Of a DNA stretch of 64,000 bases, positions 10,080 to 19,861 are shown in pieces. Made by a program: the position numbers and the translations under genes. A model generated the notes under the pieces. The model saw nothing but the letters and a program-made list of their open reading frames with translations, had not been told where the DNA came from and did not search any database. The DNA is from Komagataeibacter rhaeticus (GTDB taxonomy: Bacteria > Pseudomonadota > Alphaproteobacteria > Acetobacterales > Acetobacteraceae), in assembly GCF_003207855.1 (NCBI RefSeq), contig NZ_NKTZ01000003.1, positions 124,001 to 188,000 on the forward strand. The letters are read 5' to 3'. Each line of letters opens with the position of its first letter. Positions within the stretch are counted from its first letter, which is position 1.

Positions 10080-10841
10080 ATGCCCACGTCACCCAGCCCT
10101 GCCCTGACCGACCTGTTCCGCGCGATCCGGGCGGGAGAGATGCCGCCTCCCGCCACGGTTGACCCGGCCCTTGTTCCCGCAACCGAGACTGCGGCCTATG
10201 CGGTGCAGGACGCGGTGGGACGCGGCCTTGGCCCCATCGTGGCCTGGAAGGTGGGGGCCAGCGGGCCTGAAGCTGAACCCGCCGCCGCCCCTATCCACCA
10301 GGCCACCGTATTCGAGACGGGGGCCACGGTACCGCATGGGCTGTGCCGCCATCTGGGTGTGGAAGGCGAGATCGGCTACCGCTTCGCCCGCGCCCTGCCC
10401 GCCCGGCCCCGGGCCTATGCGCGCGCGGAAGTGCTGGCGGCGATCGGCACGATTCACCCCGTGATCGAGATTGTGGATACCCGTTTTGAAAAACCGGCCT
10501 CCCAGCACCATCTGCTGCATCTGGCCGACCAGCAGAGCCATGGGGCGCTGATCGTCGGTCCCGGCCAGACGGCGTGGCAGGCAGTCAACCCGGTGGCCGA
10601 ACGGGTCGTGCTGAGCATTGACGGCAGGGTGGTGGCCGACCACACGGGCGGCAACGCGGCGGGCGACCCGCTGCGGCTGCTGGTCTGGCTGGCCAACCAT
10701 GCCGCCCGGCGGGGCCTCGGGATCGGGGCGGGCTGCCTTGTCACCACCGGCTCGGCCACGGGCACGGTCTTTGTCGCCCATGGCACCGATGCGGAAGCCC
10801 GCTTTCCCAATATTGGCCAGGTCATGGCCCATCTGGCCTGA
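10080..10841 (+). CDS. 2-keto-4-pentenoate hydratase/fumarylacetoacetase-family protein
   Basis: About 253 residues, related to the MhpD/2-oxopent-4-enoate hydratase branch of the fumarylacetoacetate hydrolase family. Members act on 2-keto acids with a divalent metal. The core shows VEGEIGYRFARAL, with the metal-binding Glu pair expected in this fold, then HPVIEIVDTRFEK and a Gly-rich C-terminal half (LGIGAGCLVTTGSATG). The ATG at 10080 gives a normal family length. It sits 101 bp after the ABC operon and 27 bp before a 2-hydroxyacid dehydrogenase gene, so the two probably act on related keto/hydroxy acids. The exact substrate is unknown. Confidence 0.78.
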   Translation: MPTSPSPALTDLFRAIRAGEMPPPATVDPALVPATETAAYAVQDAVGRGLGPIVAWKVGASGPEAEPAAAPIHQATVFETGATVPHGLCRHLGVEGEIGYRFARALPARPRAYARAEVLAAIGTIHPVIEIVDTRFEKPASQHHLLHLADQQSHGALIVGPGQTAWQAVNPVAERVVLSIDGRVVADHTGGNAAGDPLRLLVWLANHAARRGLGIGAGCLVTTGSATGTVFVAHGTDAEARFPNIGQVMAHLA

Positions 10842-10868
10842 CGGCATACCAGCAGGGACAATACGGAC

Positions 10869-11792
10869 ATGAAACCCGACCTCCTTCTGCTCGAACCCAT
10901 GCTGCCCGATATCGAGCGCAGGCTTGAAGCCGCCTATACCCTGCATCGTGACGCCACGCTGCCGGGCGATGTGGCCGCGCGGATACGCGCCATCGCCACC
11001 GGCGGCGGGACCGGCGTGCCCCCGGCCCTGATGGCCGGCCTGCCCGCGCTGGAAATCATTGCCATCAACGGCATTGGCACCGATGCCGTTGACCTGGCCG
11101 AGGCGCGCAGGCGCCACATCCGTGTCACCACCACGCCCGGCATCCTGACCAATGACGTGGCGGACATGGCACTGGGCCTGCTGCTGGACCTGATGCGCGG
11201 CATCACGGCGGGGGACCGTTACGTGCGTGCGGGCGCATGGGGCCACACGCCTGCCCCGCCGCTGGGCCATACGGTATCGGGCCGGAAGCTGGGGCTTGTG
11301 GGCATGGGGCATATCGGGCGCGCGATCGCCACACGGGCCACCGCGTTCGGGATGACGGTGTCCTACACCGCGCTGCATGACCACAACCTGCCCGGCTATG
11401 GCTTCGTACCCGATGTGGTGGCGCTTGCGCGGCAGAGTGAAATACTTGTCGTTGCCGCCTCGGGCGGGGCGGGGTCGCGGCATCTGGTCAACGCGGCAGT
11501 ACTGGCGGCGCTGGGACCCAACGGCTTCCTGGTCAACATCGCGCGCGGCTCGGTCGTGGATGAGGACGCCCTTGTCACGGCGCTGGCACAGGGCACGCTG
11601 GCGGGTGCCGGGCTGGATGTCTTCGCCCATGAACCCGACGTGCCACAGGCGCTGCGCGACTCGCCACGCACCGTACTGCAGTCCCACCGCGCCAGCGCCA
11701 CGATAGAGACCCGGCTGGCCATGGGTAACCTGGTGGTGGACAATCTTGCCGCCCATTTTGCTGGCAGGCCACTGCCGACACCCGTCGTCTAG
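10869..11792 (+). CDS. D-2-hydroxyacid dehydrogenase (glyoxylate/hydroxypyruvate reductase-like)
   Basis: NAD(P)H-dependent reductase of 2-keto acids, 307 residues. The Rossmann motif is GLVGMGHIGRA. The catalytic triad of the family is visible: Arg in the INGIGTDAVDL/NIARGSVVDE region, Glu in DVFAHEPDVP, and His in LQSHRASAT. The sequence is closest in style to bacterial glyoxylate/hydroxypyruvate reductases of the GhrB/GRHPR type. It follows the hydratase-like gene by 27 bp and is probably co-transcribed. Whether glyoxylate, hydroxypyruvate or another 2-keto acid is the substrate cannot be decided here. Confidence 0.88.
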   Translation: MKPDLLLLEPMLPDIERRLEAAYTLHRDATLPGDVAARIRAIATGGGTGVPPALMAGLPALEIIAINGIGTDAVDLAEARRRHIRVTTTPGILTNDVADMALGLLLDLMRGITAGDRYVRAGAWGHTPAPPLGHTVSGRKLGLVGMGHIGRAIATRATAFGMTVSYTALHDHNLPGYGFVPDVVALARQSEILVVAASGGAGSRHLVNAAVLAALGPNGFLVNIARGSVVDEDALVTALAQGTLAGAGLDVFAHEPDVPQALRDSPRTVLQSHRASATIETRLAMGNLVVDNLAAHFAGRPLPTPVV

Positions 11793-11824
11793 CACGGACC
11801 ATTCCCCGAACAGGAAAGGACCAC

Positions 11825-12229
11825 ATGGCTCCCCACGCCCCCCTTCGCGCCGATGCGGTAGAGACGATCATCCTGACGCACCGGCAGTACAACATTGTGA
11901 TGGACTTCAAGGAAATCGAGGGGCTGCGCGGCATATGGGAACGCATGGGCCGCGTGCGCGCCAACCCCGCCGCCACCCAGCCGGACCTGTGGCTGCATAT
12001 CGACACCAATGAATACCTGACCCACGGGCTGCTGCTGTACTGCCCCATGGCAACCGGCGCGGATGGTGTCGCGACCTTTGACCTGGATGGCGTGCTGATG
12101 GTGCTGGACAAGTACGAACAGGTCAACACCATACCCGGCTGGCTTGCGCCGGAACGCACATTGTCGCGCATTGATTCCAGCATGCTGAAGGAAGATGAAA
12201 CACACGGCTCGCCCGTCGAATATGACTGA
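11825..12229 (+). CDS. Conserved small protein of unknown function
   Basis: A 134-residue soluble protein that I do not recognise. It has no signal peptide or membrane segment. It is rich in acidic and aromatic residues (QYNIVMDFKEIEGLRGIWERMG, PDLWLHIDTNEYLTHG in shorter pieces) and ends in an acidic tail. A purine-rich GGAAAGGA just upstream of the ATG supports the start. It follows the hydroxyacid dehydrogenase by 32 bp on the same strand, so it may belong to the same transcript, but nothing in the sequence gives a role. Confidence 0.65.
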   Translation: MAPHAPLRADAVETIILTHRQYNIVMDFKEIEGLRGIWERMGRVRANPAATQPDLWLHIDTNEYLTHGLLLYCPMATGADGVATFDLDGVLMVLDKYEQVNTIPGWLAPERTLSRIDSSMLKEDETHGSPVEYD

Positions 12230-12372
12230 CGCCTGAAACCGTTCCGGAAGCCTGCCGATAAGGTACGATGCCACCCGTGCCTGCGCGTATCCGGGACAGG
12301 ACCGGCACGGAAACGCACCGGGCACGATGGCGGCCTGCCCCCACCGGCCCGCACGGTCAGGAATGATACGCT

Positions 12373-13419
12373 TCAGCCCGGAGCGGGCCTGTCCGCGCCC
12401 GGCCTGAGGGCCATGGCCAGTTCAAGCGCGCGCCGCCGCAGCGCATGGTCATGGACCGGCAGCGCAAGCAGCAGTTCATCGGGCCGGTAGCGGCGCATGA
12501 ACGCATCAAGTTGTGGTGCGACCGTACCGGGTGACCCGACAAACGTGCAGGCCAGCGGGTCCGGCATGGCCTGCCCGGCTTCCGGCCACAGACCCGTGGC
12601 ATCGGCCACCGGCGGCGGAAAGGCGATGGGCTGCCCGCGCCGGAGCGCGATAAAATACTGTTGCAGGGACGTGGCCAGATGCGCCGCCTGCGCCGCATTG
12701 TCGGCCACAATCATGTTCACACCCAGCATGACATGCGGCCGGGAGCAGCGTTCGGACGGGATGAAGCGGTCACGATAAAGGCTGATCGCATCCGCCATCT
12801 GTGCGGGCGCGAAATGGGAGGCAAAGGCATAGGGCAGGCCCAGCCGTGCCGCCAGCATGGCGGAAAACAGCGATGACCCCAGCAGCCAGACCGGCACCCG
12901 CAGGCCCGCACCAGGAATGGCCCGGACCATATGGGGGGTGTCGTCGGCCGCCGGTTCAAAATAATGCAGCAGTTCCTCCACATCCTGGGCAAAGCGTTCG
13001 GGCGCATGCGGGTCACGCCGCAGGGCGCGGGCCGTACGCTGGTCCGACCCCGGTGCGCGGCCAAGACCAAGGTCTATGCGGCCGGGAAACAGGCATTCAA
13101 GCGTGCCGAACTGCTCGGCTATGACCAGCGGGGAATGGTTGGGCAGCATGATCCCGCCCGCCCCGACGCGGATATGGCGCGTCGCCGCCGCCACCTGCCC
13201 GATCAGGATGCCGGTGGCCGCCGAGGCAATGCCCGGCATGCCATGATGTTCAGCCAGCCAGTAACGTGCGCAGCCCAGGCTGTCCGCCAGCCGGGCAAGA
13301 TCGAGCGTATTGCGGAACGCATCTGCCGGGCCATGGCCGCGTGTGATGAGGGACAGGTCAAGAACGGAAAACGGGATCACCGGCGTACCTCGGGCAACAG
13401 ACAGGCGGTATCGGGGCAT
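12373..13419 (-). CDS. LLM-class flavin-dependent oxidoreductase
   Basis: Bacterial-luciferase-like flavin monooxygenase, about 348 residues. The N-terminal block ([13 protein letters not shown], then [16 protein letters not shown]) and the block [22 protein letters not shown] followed by [14 protein letters not shown] are characteristic of the family branch that includes MsnO8-type proteins. FMNH2 supplied by a reductase is the usual cofactor. I chose the ATG at 13419 because the conserved core begins right after it; the frame is open to 13497. It is convergent with the plus-strand gene ending at 12229. Substrate unknown. Confidence 0.85.
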   Translation of the reverse strand: MPRYRLSVARGTPVIPFSVLDLSLITRGHGPADAFRNTLDLARLADSLGCARYWLAEHHGMPGIASAATGILIGQVAAATRHIRVGAGGIMLPNHSPLVIAEQFGTLECLFPGRIDLGLGRAPGSDQRTARALRRDPHAPERFAQDVEELLHYFEPAADDTPHMVRAIPGAGLRVPVWLLGSSLFSAMLAARLGLPYAFASHFAPAQMADAISLYRDRFIPSERCSRPHVMLGVNMIVADNAAQAAHLATSLQQYFIALRRGQPIAFPPPVADATGLWPEAGQAMPDPLACTFVGSPGTVAPQLDAFMRRYRPDELLLALPVHDHALRRRALELAMALRPGADRPAPG

Positions 13420-13530
13420 ATGGGTAGCGCGGGCATGAAATCCAGCCCGTGCCGGGTGGCCGGGGCGGAACACGGGCAACCCTGATGGACGGGCCACGTT
13501 GGGGACGCAGGCATCTTGTGGAGTTTTCCC

Positions 13531-13719
13531 ATGCTGACGCTTCTCATCATCATCCTGCTCATCTTCGCCATTGGCAGCGGGGGCTACGGATTCCGCTCCG
13601 GCTGGTATGGCGGACCACGCGGCACGGGTTTCAACGGGCTGGGCCTGCTGCCTGTCCTGCTGATCATCATCGTCTTGTTCCTGCTGTTCTATCCCCCCGG
13701 CACGGCCCCCACGCCCTGA
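13531..13719 (+). CDS. Small membrane protein, DUF3309-like
   Basis: A 62-residue protein made of two hydrophobic helices ([14 protein letters not shown] and [16 protein letters not shown]) joined by a Gly/Tyr-rich loop. This resembles DUF3309-type short proteins, whose function is unknown. The start at 13531 is preceded by GGAG at a good distance; an ATG at 13516 in the same frame lacks this. It is convergent with the symporter gene, the two stops lying inside one hairpin. Confidence 0.7.
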   Translation: MLTLLIIILLIFAIGSGGYGFRSGWYGGPRGTGFNGLGLLPVLLIIIVLFLLFYPPGTAPTP

Positions 13720-13754
13720 CCGCGCGGCGCGGCGGGGATGCCCGCGCAGTCAGG
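13715..13754. terminator. Bidirectional hairpin spanning two convergent stops
   Basis: The arms at 13715-13727 and 13742-13754 pair as CCTGAC-N-GCGCGG against its complement with one internal mismatch, leaving a 14-base loop. The stop codons of the small membrane protein and of the convergent symporter gene both lie in the arms. There is no clear T-tract, so termination is inferred from position. Confidence 0.5.
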
Positions 13755-14670
13755 CATTCCCGCCGCGTGGCGGCCGCCCCGCCCACAGTGCGGCCAGCGC
13801 GGAACCCGATATGTTGTGCCACACTGAAAACACCGCACCCGGCAGGGCCGCGAGCGGTGAGAAATAAAGCCGCCCCAGCGTGGCCGCCAGGCCCGAATTC
13901 TGCATGCCCACTTCCAGCGCCAGGGTGCGGCACACCGCCTCGTCAAAGCCCAGCAGGCGGCCGCCCCAGTAGCCGCCCAGAAGCCCGATCGCGTTATGCA
14001 GCACGACACCCACCAGCACCAGCGGCCCGATCGTGGCAAGCGACGGGGCCGCCCCCGCCACGATGCTGCCGATAATGGTCATGATCGACACCATGGCCAC
14101 CAGCGGCAGCACCGGCTCGACCCTGCGCACCAGCCCGGCGCAGGTGGTATTGACCACCACCCCGCCCATGACCGGCAGCGCCACGATCTCCACAATGCTG
14201 CCAAACAGGCCCCAGCCATCCACACTGACCCCGGCTGAGACATAGAACCGCGTCAGAAGCGGGGTCAGCACGATACCGGCCAGGGTGGAGAGCATGCTGA
14301 TGCTGACCGACAGCGCCACGTCCCCGCGTGAGAGATAGATCATGACATTGGAGGCCGTGCCGCTGGACACGCAGCCCACCAGCACCATGCCGGTCGCAAT
14401 CATGGGGGGCATGTGCAGCATGCGCGCCACGGCCCATGCCGCCAGCGGCATGACCAGATAATGCAGCGCCACCCCGGCCAGCACCGGGGCCGGGCGGCGG
14501 GCAATGCGCATGAAATCCCCCACGCCCAGCGTCACCCCCATGGTAAACATGATGAAGGCCAGCAGCGGGGTAATGGCCGGCGTCAGCGCCACGAAGGGTG
14601 CCGGCCGCAGCACGGCCACAAGCGAGACCACAACCGCCCATAGCGGGAAAAGCCGTGTCAGGACCGCCAT
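13750..14670 (-). CDS. Bile acid:sodium symporter family transporter
   Basis: Polytopic membrane protein of the BASS/SBF family, about 306 residues from the ATG at 14670. Around ten hydrophobic helices are visible. The helix-breaking regions typical of the family are seen as [20 protein letters not shown] and [16 protein letters not shown]. Bacterial relatives move organic anions, including pantoate-type molecules, so bile acids need not be the substrate. An in-frame ATG at 14784 has a better ribosome site (GAGGGG) and would add a 38-residue polar N-terminus; I kept the shorter form on length. It is divergent from the deacylase gene. Confidence 0.83.
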   Translation of the reverse strand: MAVLTRLFPLWAVVVSLVAVLRPAPFVALTPAITPLLAFIMFTMGVTLGVGDFMRIARRPAPVLAGVALHYLVMPLAAWAVARMLHMPPMIATGMVLVGCVSSGTASNVMIYLSRGDVALSVSISMLSTLAGIVLTPLLTRFYVSAGVSVDGWGLFGSIVEIVALPVMGGVVVNTTCAGLVRRVEPVLPLVAMVSIMTIIGSIVAGAAPSLATIGPLVLVGVVLHNAIGLLGGYWGGRLLGFDEAVCRTLALEVGMQNSGLAATLGRLYFSPLAALPGAVFSVWHNISGSALAALWAGRPPRGGNA

Positions 14671-14916
14671 GGCCCTGCCCGGTCGCGTGATGTCCGTCCC
14701 ATCATTGTCTTCTCCCGCATGCAGGGGCGCAGGCTTAACAGACGGCGCGCCCGGCATCAAACCGCGCGGCGGGGTTTTACCCATGCGCAGCCCCTCGCGG
14801 CGGAACCACCGCCACGCCCTGATGTTATATGCATGGTGGGGCCGTACCGCGTGCGCCGCCAACGGGCCACGTCCCTCCCGCCCCGCCTGTTCCGCCATTC
14901 CAGTACGGAGGCCCGT

Positions 14917-16830
14917 GTGCCCGATACCGTCTACCGAAACGCCATCCTGTTTGACGGAACGGGATGCGCCCCCGTCATTTCGGACGTTGCCGTATCCGGT
15001 GGCAGGATTTCAGCCATCGGTCCGGCACTGGATGTGGAAGCGGAGACGACGGAGGTGGACTGCACGGGCCTGTGGCTCATGCCCGGGCTGCTGGACATCC
15101 ATACCCATCTGGACCTTGAACTGGAACTGGCGCCCGAACTACCCGAAGTGGTGCGCCACGGCACGACCACGGTGGTGATCGGCAACTGTTCGATCGGCGT
15201 GACCTACGGCAACCAGCGCCGCGATGGCGAGGACCCGATCGTGGACTGCTTCGCCCGTGTGGAAAACATGCCCAAGCCCGTGCTGGCCAGGGTGGCCGAT
15301 AGCTGCACATGGACCGATTCACAGGGGTATCTGGACCATCTGGGCACCCTGGCGCTGGGGGCGAATGTCGTCCCGCTCGTGCCGCATTCCATGCTCCGCA
15401 TCGAGGTGATGGGCCTGCGCCAGTCGATAGGCCGCGCCCCCACAAGGCGTGAACGCGGGCGCATGGAACGGCTGCTGGATGCGGCCATGGCACAGGGTTA
15501 TGCCGGTTTTTCAACCGATGCCCTGCCCTTCCACTTCCTGGCGAATGACCCGCACAAGAAGCGCAGGATTCCCACGCAGTACGCAGGCTACCGGGAACTG
15601 AAGCAGCTGACCGGCGTGGTGCGCCGCTATGGCCGGGTGTGGCAGGCCACGCCGCCCAAGGATGACATTATCGAAGCCGTGCGCACCTTCCTTCTGACCA
15701 GCGGGCGGCTGTTTGGCCGCCCGCTCAGGACAACGGTGCTGGCCGCGCTTGACCTGCAGACCAACCGGATGGCCGTGGGGCTGTGCCTGCTGCTGTCGTC
15801 CATCCTCAATTCGCGGCTGCTTGGGGGGATGTTCCGCTTTCAGGTGCTTTCCGCCCCGTTCCGGGTCTGGAGTGACGGGGCGATCAATCCCCTTGCCGAC
15901 GAAATCCCCGAACTGCGTGCCCTGAATGAATGCGAACTGGATGACCGCGAAGGCCGCGCGCGCATCATGGATGATCCGGAATGGATTGCTGCCTTCCGCA
16001 GGATGTGGATGCAGGGCAAATCTGGCTGGTCGCTGGCGCGGCTGCGCCGCCTGCTCCGGCAGGAGGAGACGGTCCTGACCCGCAGCCTGGGCGACATGAT
16101 CGTGGCCGAATGCCCGCTGCCGCGATGGAACGGCCACAGCCTGCAGGCCCCTTATGACCGGCTGCGCCGCTGGCAGAAAACCCATGGCCAGCATGGCGCC
16201 AGTGACCCGGCGGAAGCACGGTTTTTTGCAACCTTTCCCGACCCTGTGGGCGACGACGCCAGCTTCATCGTGCACCTGCTGCGCCAGTGGGACACGGACC
16301 TGCGGTGGGAGACGACCTTTGCCAACCGCAATCCCGCCATCCTTGAAAAACTGCTGTTCAGCCCCCAGACCCTGCCCGGCTTCAACGACAGCGGCGCCCA
16401 TCTGGCCAATATCGGGTTTTACGATGGCAACCTGCGCTTTCTCAGGATCGCGCAGCAGGCCGATGGCATGAACATGGTGGCCAGCGCCGTGCACAGGCTG
16501 ACCGGCCTGCCTGCCGCGTTCTTCAACCTTGATGCCGGGACCATAAAGGTGGGCGCGCAGGCGGATCTGTGCGTGATCGACCCCCTTGCCCTGCACGCCT
16601 GGAACCCGGAGGAGACCTATGCCTTCACCTATCGCGCGCAGTTCGGATGCAGGCAGGTGATCAACCGGCCCACGGGGGTCGTACGCCATGTGATGGTGGG
16701 CGGCAGGACCGTATGGACGGAAAATGGCTATGCCGCCGGTTTTGGACGGGAAGCCTGTGGCCGGGTCATGCGGGCAAGGGACCATCCCCTTGAACGGGCG
16801 TACCGGCAGGGAAGCGCCCGCGTGCCCTGA
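14917..16830 (+). CDS. N-acyl-D-amino-acid deacylase family amidohydrolase
   Basis: Metal-dependent amidohydrolase of the D-aminoacylase group, about 637 residues. These enzymes release D-amino acids from N-acyl derivatives. The metal-binding HxH motif is in [11 protein letters not shown]. Other family marks are [30 protein letters not shown] near the C-terminus, and the closing block [14 protein letters not shown]. The start is a GTG at 14917, preceded by GGAGG with 5 bases between; the frame is open back to 14719. A hairpin with T-rich arms follows the stop. The real substrate is not known. Confidence 0.83.
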   Translation: MPDTVYRNAILFDGTGCAPVISDVAVSGGRISAIGPALDVEAETTEVDCTGLWLMPGLLDIHTHLDLELELAPELPEVVRHGTTTVVIGNCSIGVTYGNQRRDGEDPIVDCFARVENMPKPVLARVADSCTWTDSQGYLDHLGTLALGANVVPLVPHSMLRIEVMGLRQSIGRAPTRRERGRMERLLDAAMAQGYAGFSTDALPFHFLANDPHKKRRIPTQYAGYRELKQLTGVVRRYGRVWQATPPKDDIIEAVRTFLLTSGRLFGRPLRTTVLAALDLQTNRMAVGLCLLLSSILNSRLLGGMFRFQVLSAPFRVWSDGAINPLADEIPELRALNECELDDREGRARIMDDPEWIAAFRRMWMQGKSGWSLARLRRLLRQEETVLTRSLGDMIVAECPLPRWNGHSLQAPYDRLRRWQKTHGQHGASDPAEARFFATFPDPVGDDASFIVHLLRQWDTDLRWETTFANRNPAILEKLLFSPQTLPGFNDSGAHLANIGFYDGNLRFLRIAQQADGMNMVASAVHRLTGLPAAFFNLDAGTIKVGAQADLCVIDPLALHAWNPEETYAFTYRAQFGCRQVINRPTGVVRHVMVGGRTVWTENGYAAGFGREACGRVMRARDHPLERAYRQGSARVP

Positions 16831-16869
16831 TTCCGGAACGGGCCGCCGGACATGGAATATCCCGGCTGA

Positions 16870-16887
16870 CGCTTTTTGGGAAAAGCG
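16870..16887 (+). terminator. Hairpin downstream of the deacylase gene
   Basis: Perfect 7-base arms CGCTTTT and AAAAGCG enclose a TGGG loop about 40 bp after the stop. Further outward pairing (CTGAC with GTCAG, bulged) extends it. A likely transcription terminator, though no long T-run follows. Confidence 0.45.
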
Positions 16888-16949
16888 AGGGTCAGGAATT
16901 TCCTTTGTTCGTTCTACATCCTTGTCCATATACCTACCCGTCCCGCTCC

Positions 16950-17518
16950 CCTGCGGGCCAGACGGTCGTGTTCCTGCACCATGGGAGCGGCGCGTGCTTC
17001 TTCATGGACTGGCCCGGCACGCGGGACCACATGGGGCCACCTACCCGCGCGAGGGTAGCCGCCATCCTGCCCGCCGGGCCGACCGGAGTGCCGTTGTATC
17101 GGGGCATCGGGAAACCGGCGTGCCCACCGCGCCATCCGCCCCCATCCCGCGCTGCGCCATGACCATCATGGTTTTGCCGCCCCTACCGACCGGCAACGCC
17201 ATCCCGCCCCCGGCTTCCCGCCCTGGCGGCACAACTCCGCCAATCGCTGGATGCGGCGGGAATTCCCGATGCGCAAGCCCCCGCGCCCGGGCTGGACCAT
17301 GGCGTGTTCATCCCGTTCATGCCCGCCGTTGCCCAGGCGGGCATGCCCGTTACGCCCCCCCCGTCGCAGCGTGACCGGGATGGCGCGCGGGAACCGCGCA
17401 TCGGGGGGACCCGCCAGCCCCTGCGGACACACAATATCCTGATCGTGGGGCGGACATGACCTATCATAACCTGCATCACTTCATGGGGCAGAATCGGCAC
17501 GCCAGCACCATCCGATAA
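16950..17518 (+). pseudogene. Degraded DODA-type extradiol dioxygenase gene
   Basis: Remnant of a class III extradiol dioxygenase of the 4,5-DOPA dioxygenase (YgiD/LigB) family. Pieces of the family appear in order but in different frames. VVFLHHGSG and FFMDWPGT (frame from about 16965) match the N-terminal metal-site block. SAVVSGHRETGVPTAPS (about 17084-17135) matches the SAHWET block. HDHHGFAAPTDRQRHPAPG (from 17158) matches the YDFYGFP/RYPAPG block. ALAAQLRQSLDAAGIPDA and GLDHGVFIPFMP (17220-17330) follow, then MTYHNLHHFMG (17456-17490), close to the family's SMTHNL motif. At least four frame changes and an internal loss (about 570 bp against roughly 800 bp normally) mean it cannot make an intact enzyme. 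Confidence 0.72.
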
Positions 17519-17533
17519 AGGAACACTATCCGC

Positions 17534-18142
17534 ATGAAAAAACATCTGTCCCTCTGCACCCTGGCCATCCTTGGGGCGACCGGCCCGTGTGCCGCCACAT
17601 GGGCGGCCCCTGCGGCACCGGACGTGCAGCCCGGCCTCTACCGGGTGGAACCCGCCCATACCCAGATCGCCTTTTCCCTGCTGCATATGGGATTTACAAA
17701 TTATACCGGCCTGTTTTCAGGGGTGAGCGGCACATTGCGGCTTGATCCCGCCCATCCCGCCGCATCCACGCTGCATGTCAGCGTGCCGGTGACCAGCATC
17801 CTGACCACCAGCGACAGGCTGACCGGGGAACTGAAAGGCAGCGCGTGGTTCGATACCGCCCGCTACCCCACCGCCACCTTCACCGCCACCCGGATCGTCC
17901 CCGCCGGAACGGACAACGCGGCCATTATCGGGGACCTGACGCTGCATGGCATAACCCGGCCGGTAGTGCTGCATGCCCGTTTTGTCGGCGCGGGGATCAA
18001 CCCGCTGGACAAGGCCAGGACCGTGGGATTCGAGGCCACGGCCGCCATCAACCGCAGTGATTTCGGGATCAGGACCTACCTGCCCATGGTGGGCGATGAA
18101 ACAACGCTGACCATCGCCGCCGCATTTGAACGGCAGGACTGA
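17534..18142 (+). CDS. YceI family periplasmic protein
   Basis: A 202-residue exported protein of the YceI/polyisoprenoid-binding lipocalin-like fold. A signal peptide occupies about residues 1-25 (cleavage near TWAAPA). The body has the typical pattern: LYRVEPAHTQIAFSLLHMGF, TGLFSGVSGTLRLDP, SAWFDTARYPTATFTATRI, and DLTLHGITRPVVLHA. Members bind long isoprenoid chains in the periplasm. It is preceded by AAAGGAACACT, an acceptable ribosome site. It is not in an obvious operon. Confidence 0.92.
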   Translation: MKKHLSLCTLAILGATGPCAATWAAPAAPDVQPGLYRVEPAHTQIAFSLLHMGFTNYTGLFSGVSGTLRLDPAHPAASTLHVSVPVTSILTTSDRLTGELKGSAWFDTARYPTATFTATRIVPAGTDNAAIIGDLTLHGITRPVVLHARFVGAGINPLDKARTVGFEATAAINRSDFGIRTYLPMVGDETTLTIAAAFERQD

Positions 18143-18267
18143 GGCCCGGCACGCGCGGCGTTACACTTTGCAATACCATGATGACAGCGAAACGATGGAT
18201 GGTCTCTTGCCATCATCCCTGATGTGAATTCATAAAGATCAGGCAATAACGGGCAGGAGACTGGGCT

Positions 18268-19842
18268 TTGCGACCTCGTATAACGGGGGGCCGCGCGGGT
18301 GTTTTCATATCGGCACTGATATATTGCACATCCCTTGCCAGCCTTCCCGCCCTTGCCGTGGACCAGCCGGCGGCCACGGGGGTGGCGGCCACCCTGCCCG
18401 CCGCCCCTGCCGCCAGCCCGGCGGACATGGCCATGATCAGCGACCTGGAACACCGGACCTTCCAGTGGTTCTGGGATGCGGGCGACCCGCGCACCGGGCT
18501 GGTGCCCGACCGCTACCCGTCCGGCCAGACATTCAGCAGCGTCGCCTCCATCGGGTTCGGGCTGACGGCCTATGGCATTGGCGCCACGCGCGGCTACATA
18601 ACCCGTGCGCAGGCGGCCACCCGCACGCTGGCCACGCTGCGCTATCTGCTGGACGCCCCCCAGAATGACAGCCCGGATGCCGCCGCAGGCTATCACGGGT
18701 TCTATTACCATTTCCTCAACAGGGAAACGGGACTGCGCTACAGCCATGACATAGAACTTTCCAGCATCGACACGGCGCTGCTGATGGAGGGAGTTCTGTT
18801 CGCCCGGTCCTTCTATGACCGCAGCACCCCGCAGGAAGCCACGATACGCGATCTGGCCGACCGGTTGTACGGGCGCGTGGACTGGCAGTGGATGAAACGG
18901 CCCGACAACCGGCTGAGCATGGGCTGGAGTCCCGAGCACCAGTTCATTCCCAGTTACTGGGAAGGCTACAGCGAGGGGATGATGGCCTACATCCTTGGCC
19001 TTGGTTCCCCCACCCATCCGCTGGAACCCGCGTCGTGGCAGGCATGGCTTTCCACCAACGACCAGCGCTGGGGGGATTATTACGGGCAGACCTTCCTCAA
19101 CTTCGCGCCCCTGTTCGGCCACCAGTACAGCCATGCCTGGATCGATTTCCGCGGCGTGCGCGATGAATGGGCGCGGGGCAGGCAGATCGACTATTTCGAG
19201 AACAGCCGCCGCGCCGTCTATGCCCAGCAGGCCTATGCCATTGCCAATCCCGGCAGATGGCAGGGCTACAGCGCCACCACATGGGGCCTGACCGCATGTG
19301 ACGGGCCGGGGGAAAGCACCCGGAAGGTGGATGGGCAGGACCGGCATTTCCTGTCCTATTCCGCCCGGGGCGCGGGGCGTGACTACACGCAGGATGACGG
19401 CACCATCGCCCCCACCGCCGCTGCCGGTTCCATAGCCTTTGCGCCCGAGATCGTGCTGCCCACACTGCGCGACATGAAGAACCGCTATGGCCAGAAAATC
19501 TATGGCCGGTACGGTTTTGTCGATGCGTTCAACCCCAGCTTCCACAGCGGCCAGTCCTACTGGACCGACAGTGAATACCTGGGCATTGACCAGGGGCCGA
19601 TCCTGCTCATGATCGAGAACTGGCGCACGGGACTGGTGTGGAACGTGATGAAGCGCAACCCCCATATCCGCACCGGTCTGGAACGCGCGGGGTTTGAGGG
19701 GGGCTGGCTTCCGGCGGCACCGGCACCCGCCGTGGCGGCCCCCGATACCCGCACCACGCAGCTTGCGCCAGCGCCGGCCACCACCACCCGGGCCAGCCAC
19801 CCCACGGGCGATGACGCGCCACCGCCGGCCCATCCGTCATAG
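18268..19842 (+). CDS. Secreted GH144-type glucan hydrolase (glucoamylase-like domain)
   Basis: A 524-residue exported protein with the glucoamylase-like domain shared by GH144 endo-beta-1,2-glucanases. The start is TTG at 18268 with AGGAG 8 bases upstream. Starting there gives a signal peptide (VFISALIYCTSLASLPALA), which supports it. Conserved blocks are DLEHRTFQWFWDAGDPRTGLV, the ASIGFGLTAYGIG helix, YHGFYYHFLN, ELSSIDTALLMEG, PSYWEGYSEGMMAYILGLGSP and YGFVDAFNPS. The final 50 residues are an Ala/Pro/Thr-rich tail. GH144 enzymes cut cyclic or linear beta-1,2-glucans, but the substrate here is inferred from the family only. Confidence 0.8.
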   Translation: MRPRITGGRAGVFISALIYCTSLASLPALAVDQPAATGVAATLPAAPAASPADMAMISDLEHRTFQWFWDAGDPRTGLVPDRYPSGQTFSSVASIGFGLTAYGIGATRGYITRAQAATRTLATLRYLLDAPQNDSPDAAAGYHGFYYHFLNRETGLRYSHDIELSSIDTALLMEGVLFARSFYDRSTPQEATIRDLADRLYGRVDWQWMKRPDNRLSMGWSPEHQFIPSYWEGYSEGMMAYILGLGSPTHPLEPASWQAWLSTNDQRWGDYYGQTFLNFAPLFGHQYSHAWIDFRGVRDEWARGRQIDYFENSRRAVYAQQAYAIANPGRWQGYSATTWGLTACDGPGESTRKVDGQDRHFLSYSARGAGRDYTQDDGTIAPTAAAGSIAFAPEIVLPTLRDMKNRYGQKIYGRYGFVDAFNPSFHSGQSYWTDSEYLGIDQGPILLMIENWRTGLVWNVMKRNPHIRTGLERAGFEGGWLPAAPAPAVAAPDTRTTQLAPAPATTTRASHPTGDDAPPPAHPS

Positions 19843-19861
19843 CGGGGGCGCTTGCCCGCCA

